This document shows positions 5,354-7,295 of a DNA stretch of 7,295 bases, one piece after another. Position numbers and translations under genes: made by a program. The stretch spans positions 1-7,295 of the forward strand of contig JACREK010000005.1 of assembly GCA_016218275.1 (NCBI GenBank). Reading direction: 5' to 3'. This DNA is from Candidatus Gottesmanbacteria bacterium. GTDB taxonomy: Bacteria; Patescibacteriota; Microgenomatia; 2-02-FULL-39-11. Under the pieces are notes generated by a model. That model ran no database searches. It was not told the DNA's origin and saw only the letters and a program-made list of their open reading frames with translations. Position 1 is the first letter of the stretch. The number at the start of each line of letters is the position of its first letter.

Positions 5354-5887
5354 ATGCCTGCTCAAACTGCACCTTCAGCTTTGAAAGATAAACCGGATTT
5401 GAATGAACTTTTACTTTCCTGGAAAAGTCCATCTCATCCTTTCAAAAAAAGAAACAGAATATTTTACCAGACGGTTGCGGCGATTACATTTTTACTGGTA
5501 GTGATAGTCTTTTTTCTTCATGAGTTTATGCTGATGGGAGTAATTTTAGCAGTTGCCTTTTTGGTCTATGTCATTTCTTCTGTTCCTCCGTTTGAAGTGG
5601 AACACAAAGTGACTCCATTGGGATTTGATAATGCCGGAAGGTTATTCCGTTGGGTGGAACTGGGGGCTTTTTGGTTTGAGGAAAAATGGGGATTTAAAAC
5701 TCTGGTTATCCAGACGCGGTTACCCTTTCCGGCAGAAGTAAGAGCAGTATTGCAAGAGGCAGGAGAGGAAAAAGTTAAAGAAATTGTCGGCAGATATCTT
5801 CTTTTTATGGAAAAACCTCCGAAAAGCTGGACTGATAATTTTTCCGATTGGCTGAATAAAAAAATCCCGCTGGAAACTACGACTTAA
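5354..5887 (+). CDS. Conserved-looking two-TM protein with a cytoplasmic C-terminal domain, function unknown
   Basis: I do not recognise a named gene. The 177 residues start with a polar, proline-rich tail (1-35), then two hydrophobic segments, about 39-55 and 58-78, forming a tight hairpin. A soluble domain of about 100 residues follows, beginning EVEHKVTPLGF (81-91) and continuing with LFRWVELGAFWFEEKWG (97-113) and LVIQTRLPFP (117-126). A membrane hairpin followed by short strands and a final helix (EVRAVLQEAGEEKVKEIVGRYL) recalls bacterial PH-like membrane-anchored proteins; this is a fold guess, not an assignment. The start is supported by AGGA at 5344-5347 with 6-nt spacing and by the TATAAT at 5332. 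Neighbours (thiamine kinase, tRNAs) do not indicate a role. Confidence 0.8.
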   Translation: MPAQTAPSALKDKPDLNELLLSWKSPSHPFKKRNRIFYQTVAAITFLLVVIVFFLHEFMLMGVILAVAFLVYVISSVPPFEVEHKVTPLGFDNAGRLFRWVELGAFWFEEKWGFKTLVIQTRLPFPAEVRAVLQEAGEEKVKEIVGRYLLFMEKPPKSWTDNFSDWLNKKIPLETTT

Positions 5888-5894
5888 CTGCTAA

Positions 5895-5924
5895 TTCGCA
5901 AATTAACCTGCTTCATAATATAAT
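5895..5924 (+). promoter_or_regulatory. Probable promoter of the tRNA cluster
   Basis: TTCGCA (4 of 6 matches to the -35 consensus) and a perfect TATAAT at 5919-5924 are separated by 18 bp. Initiation near 5931 would leave a leader of about 19 nt before tRNA-Arg(GCG). A direct repeat ATTCGCA occurs at 5894-5900 and 5925-5931, bracketing the promoter. Confidence 0.55.
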
Positions 5925-5949
5925 ATTCGCAGCAAAGGTCAGATTTTCT

Positions 5950-6022
5950 GTGCCTGTAGCTTAACGGATAAAGCGCGGCCATGCGGAGGCTGAGACTGAG
6001 AGTTCAATTCTCTCCAGGCACG
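5950..6022 (+). tRNA. tRNA-Arg, anticodon GCG (reads CGC/CGU)
   Basis: The full cloverleaf can be drawn. The acceptor is GTGCCTG (5950-5956) with CAGGCAC (6015-6021), discriminator G6022. The D-stem is GCTT/AAGC with loop AACGGATA. The anticodon stem CGGCC/GGCTG has one G-U, with loop ATGCGGA and anticodon GCG at 5983-5985. The variable loop is AGACT and the T-arm GAGAG-TTCAATT-CTCTC. A20 in the D-loop and C35 agree with arginine identity. CCA is not encoded. Most bacteria decode CGN with an ACG anticodon made inosine by TadA, so GCG is unusual. Confidence 0.9.
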
Positions 6023-6082
6023 CTTCGTTTCACTCAGCGCAAGCGCTTGTAGTTGAATTCGGGCTTGCCCTGAGGAGCGAAG
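6023..6082. repeat. 60-nt imperfect palindrome between two tRNAs
   Basis: CTCAGCGCAAGCGC (6033-6046) pairs with GGGCTTGCCCTGAG (6061-6074) at 12 of 14 positions around a 14-nt loop. An outer stem of CTTCG (6023-6027) with CGAAG (6078-6082) extends it across an internal loop. It fills the gap between tRNA-Arg(GCG) and tRNA-Ser(CGA). A related sequence follows tRNA-Arg(CCG) at 6697-6718. It may be a processing or termination signal or a small palindromic dispersed repeat. Confidence 0.65.
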
Positions 6083-6090
6083 TGACGAAT

Positions 6091-6178
6091 GGTGGGGTGC
6101 AGGAGCGGTTTATCTGGCTGGTTTCGAAAACCATGCGGGGTTAAACCCACGGGAGTTCGAATCTCCCCCCCACCGCCA
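6091..6178 (+). tRNA. tRNA-Ser, anticodon CGA (reads UCG), CCA encoded
   Basis: This is a class II tRNA. The acceptor is GGTGGGG (6091-6097) with CCCCACC (6168-6174), discriminator G6175, and CCA encoded at 6176-6178. The D-stem is CAG/CTG. The anticodon stem CTGGT/ACCAT has a C-U mismatch at its outer end, loop TTCGAAA, anticodon CGA at 6125-6127. A long variable arm has a GGGT/ACCC stem (6138-6148), and the T-arm is GGGAG-TTCGAAT-CTCCC. The long variable arm and anticodon both point to serine. The NUDIX start codon begins 1 nt after the CCA. Confidence 0.92.
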
Positions 6179-6179
6179 T

Positions 6180-6632
6180 ATGACACGAGAATTTTCAGCC
6201 GGAGGAATTGTTTTTAAGAAGCTTAAAGCGGGAAGCGCAAAGCGGGAAGATTTATTGTGGTTGATATGTCAGCATAGCCAGCATAAAGGCTGGGTTTTTC
6301 CAAAAGGACTGATAGGAGATAATATTAAAGGTGAGAAAAGTGAAAATACAGCAGTAAGAGAGGTAAGAGAGGAAACAGGAATTGAAGGGAAAATTATTGC
6401 CAAACTCCCAAATCCCGCCACTTATTGGTATGTTTGGCAGGGGGAAAAAAGATTTAAAACGGTTTCTTATTTCCTGATGGAATATATCAGCGGGGATATA
6501 AAAAATCATGATTTTGAAATGTCAGAAGTTATCTGGTTGCCAACCGATAAGGTTATGGAAAGATTGACTTATAAATCTGATAAACTAGCTTTTGGGGAAG
6601 CTTTGAAATTGATGGATAAACTGCCCTCGTAG
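6180..6632 (+). CDS. NUDIX hydrolase wedged between two tRNA genes
   Basis: This 150-residue enzyme has a complete Nudix box at residues 46-68: G46, E52 and then REVREETGI (60-68), exactly fitting G-x5-E-x7-REUxEExGU, so the metal-binding glutamates are intact. It opens with the usual first strand FSAGGIVF (5-12), which supports the ATG at 6180, and has GWVFPKG (37-43) before the box, as in the Ap4A/diphosphoinositol-type subgroup. Substrate is probably a nucleoside diphosphate derivative; the exact one cannot be told. There is no Shine-Dalgarno: the sequence upstream is tRNA-Ser up to 1 nt before the ATG. The last ten bases, including the TAG stop, lie inside tRNA-Arg(CCG). Confidence 0.92.
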   Translation: MTREFSAGGIVFKKLKAGSAKREDLLWLICQHSQHKGWVFPKGLIGDNIKGEKSENTAVREVREETGIEGKIIAKLPNPATYWYVWQGEKRFKTVSYFLMEYISGDIKNHDFEMSEVIWLPTDKVMERLTYKSDKLAFGEALKLMDKLPS

Positions 6633-6694
6633 GCTAACGGATAGACCGCAGGATTCCGGATCCTGTTGTGTGGGTTCGATTCCCGCCGGGGGCG
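6623..6694 (+). tRNA. tRNA-Arg, anticodon CCG (reads CGG)
   Basis: The acceptor is GCCCTCG (6623-6629) with CGGGGGC (6687-6693) including one G-U, discriminator G6694. The anticodon arm CAGGA/TCCTG is perfect with loop TTCCGGA, anticodon CCG at 6656-6658. The T-arm is GTGGG-TTCGATT-CCCGC with one G-U, and the variable loop is 4 nt. The D-loop AACGGATA is identical to that of the GCG tRNA and has A20. The D-stem is weakened by a C12-A23 mismatch. No CCA is encoded. The 5' ten bases overlap the NUDIX gene, whose TAG stop is nucleotides T8-A9-G10. Confidence 0.88.
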
Positions 6695-6696
6695 CC

Positions 6697-6726
6697 TCAC
6701 TTCGTTCGGCACAAGCGCATTAATGC
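6697..6726. repeat. tRNA-flanking repeat copy and a GCATTAATGC palindrome
   Basis: TCACTTCGTTC followed by GGCACAAGCGC resembles the sequence after tRNA-Arg(GCG) (shared CTTCGTT and CAAGCGC) and the reverse complement of 6078-6088 (TCACTTCGCTC, one mismatch). It runs into a perfect 10-bp palindrome GCATTAATGC at 6717-6726, shortly before the HD gene. Confidence 0.45.
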
Positions 6727-6738
6727 AAAATTTATCTT

Positions 6739-7295
6739 ATGAAAAAAAACGATTTAGTTAATTTTATTTTTGAAGCTTCAGCATTGAAGAGACTACAACG
6801 TACCGGTTGGCAGATATTGGGAGAAAATAAAGAGTCTATTGCCGAGCATTCATTTATGGTAGGTATAATCAGTTTTGTTTTGGCAAAACAACTGAAGGCA
6901 GATTTGGAAAAAGTGTTATTGATGAGTTTATTGCATGATTTTACCGAAAGCCGGATAGGGGATATCTATAAATTGGCTGACTTTTATGTGAAAGCAGATG
7001 TGATGAGTGCGGCAAATGATGCATTTTCAGATTTGCTTATTGAAGACGAAGCAATTAGAATGACCAAGGAATACGAAGCAGAAAAGACTCTTGAGGCAAA
7101 AATTGTCCATGACGCCGATACTTTGGCTTTGATGATTGAGTTGAAACAATTGATGGAGAAGGGGAATATCAATGCAGAGGAATGGTTTTTAGGAAATGTT
7201 GACGCTTTAAGGCTAGATGTATCAAAGAAATTAGCACGGGAGTTAAAAAATTCTAATAGCCAGGATTGGTGGAAGAGAGAAAGAGAAAAGATACA
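6739..7295 (+). CDS. HD-domain 5'-nucleotidase-like protein (HDDC2/YfbR type), 3' end missing
   Basis: The first 185 codons are in the window; no stop is reached. The start region TGWQILGENKESIAEHSF (22-39) matches the HD_3 (HDDC2/YfbR) group, whose members remove phosphate from (deoxy)nucleoside 5'-monophosphates. Metal-binding and catalytic residues are visible: H37 in EHSF, H66-D67 in LLHDFTE, E70 followed by SRIGDI (71-76), and D125/D127 in HDADTL, with D127 the likelier fourth ligand. The family is usually about 190-200 residues, so little is probably missing. The ATG at 6739 lies 44 bp after tRNA-Arg(CCG) with no Shine-Dalgarno; the ATG at 6723 is in another frame and soon stops. Together with the NUDIX enzyme it suggests nucleotide clean-up, but that link is inference. 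Confidence 0.85.
   Translation, partial: MKKNDLVNFIFEASALKRLQRTGWQILGENKESIAEHSFMVGIISFVLAKQLKADLEKVLLMSLLHDFTESRIGDIYKLADFYVKADVMSAANDAFSDLLIEDEAIRMTKEYEAEKTLEAKIVHDADTLALMIELKQLMEKGNINAEEWFLGNVDALRLDVSKKLARELKNSNSQDWWKREREKI

Noticed and set aside
6252..6509. Minus-strand 85-codon frame inside the NUDIX gene, and a similar one at 6984-7172 inside the HD gene
   Set aside because: Antisense shadows of genes with clear catalytic motifs.
6023..6726. CRISPR array or att site at the tRNA cluster
   Set aside because: Repeats are few, imperfect, in both orientations and without regular spacers; no integrase or duplicated tRNA 3' end is visible.

Overview
The window is low-GC DNA, densely packed with genes on both strands, read with the standard bacterial code. 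UGA acts as a normal stop: the thiamine-binding gene ends in TGA at normal family length. Many starts lack a Shine-Dalgarno sequence, two of the three tRNAs lack an encoded CCA, and short GC-rich palindromes lie between genes. Together these suggest a small-genome bacterium of the Patescibacteria/CPR type (Microgenomates-like). That placement is inference only; no marker gene here proves it.

Layout. Positions 1-1395 (+) hold the end of an XRE-type repressor followed 3 bp later by a 12-TM MFS transporter. Positions 1396-1599 are a hairpin- and G-rich block between convergent genes. Positions 1600-4402 (-) form a tightly overlapping four-gene operon: thiamine-binding protein (YkoF/MTH1187 type), ABC permease, NMT1/THI5-type binding protein and ABC ATPase. 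It is preceded at 4407-4541 by a TPP riboswitch with a textbook terminator and a visible antiterminator. Divergent from it is thiamine pyrophosphokinase (4595-5281, +). Then come an unrecognised two-TM protein (5354-5887), tRNA-Arg(GCG), a large palindrome, tRNA-Ser(CGA), a NUDIX hydrolase, tRNA-Arg(CCG) and the first 185 codons of an HD-domain nucleotidase that runs off the window.

How the parts work together. The central part (1600-5281) is a self-contained thiamine salvage unit. The transporter imports thiamine or a pyrimidine precursor, the kinase makes TPP, and TPP shuts the transporter operon through the riboswitch. The kinase has its own divergent promoter and is outside riboswitch control. 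The right part (5950-7295) is a tRNA cluster with the NUDIX gene wedged between two tRNAs: its start codon is 1 nt after the CCA of tRNA-Ser and its stop codon is nucleotides 8-10 of tRNA-Arg(CCG). tRNA maturation should therefore cut this mRNA at both ends.

The observations most worth following are the riboswitch, whose 3' strand also looks like the ribosome-binding site of a 17-codon leader ORF running through the terminator; the tRNA-NUDIX-tRNA arrangement; an unusual bacterial tRNA-Arg with anticodon GCG; and a family of short palindromic repeats flanking the tRNAs.
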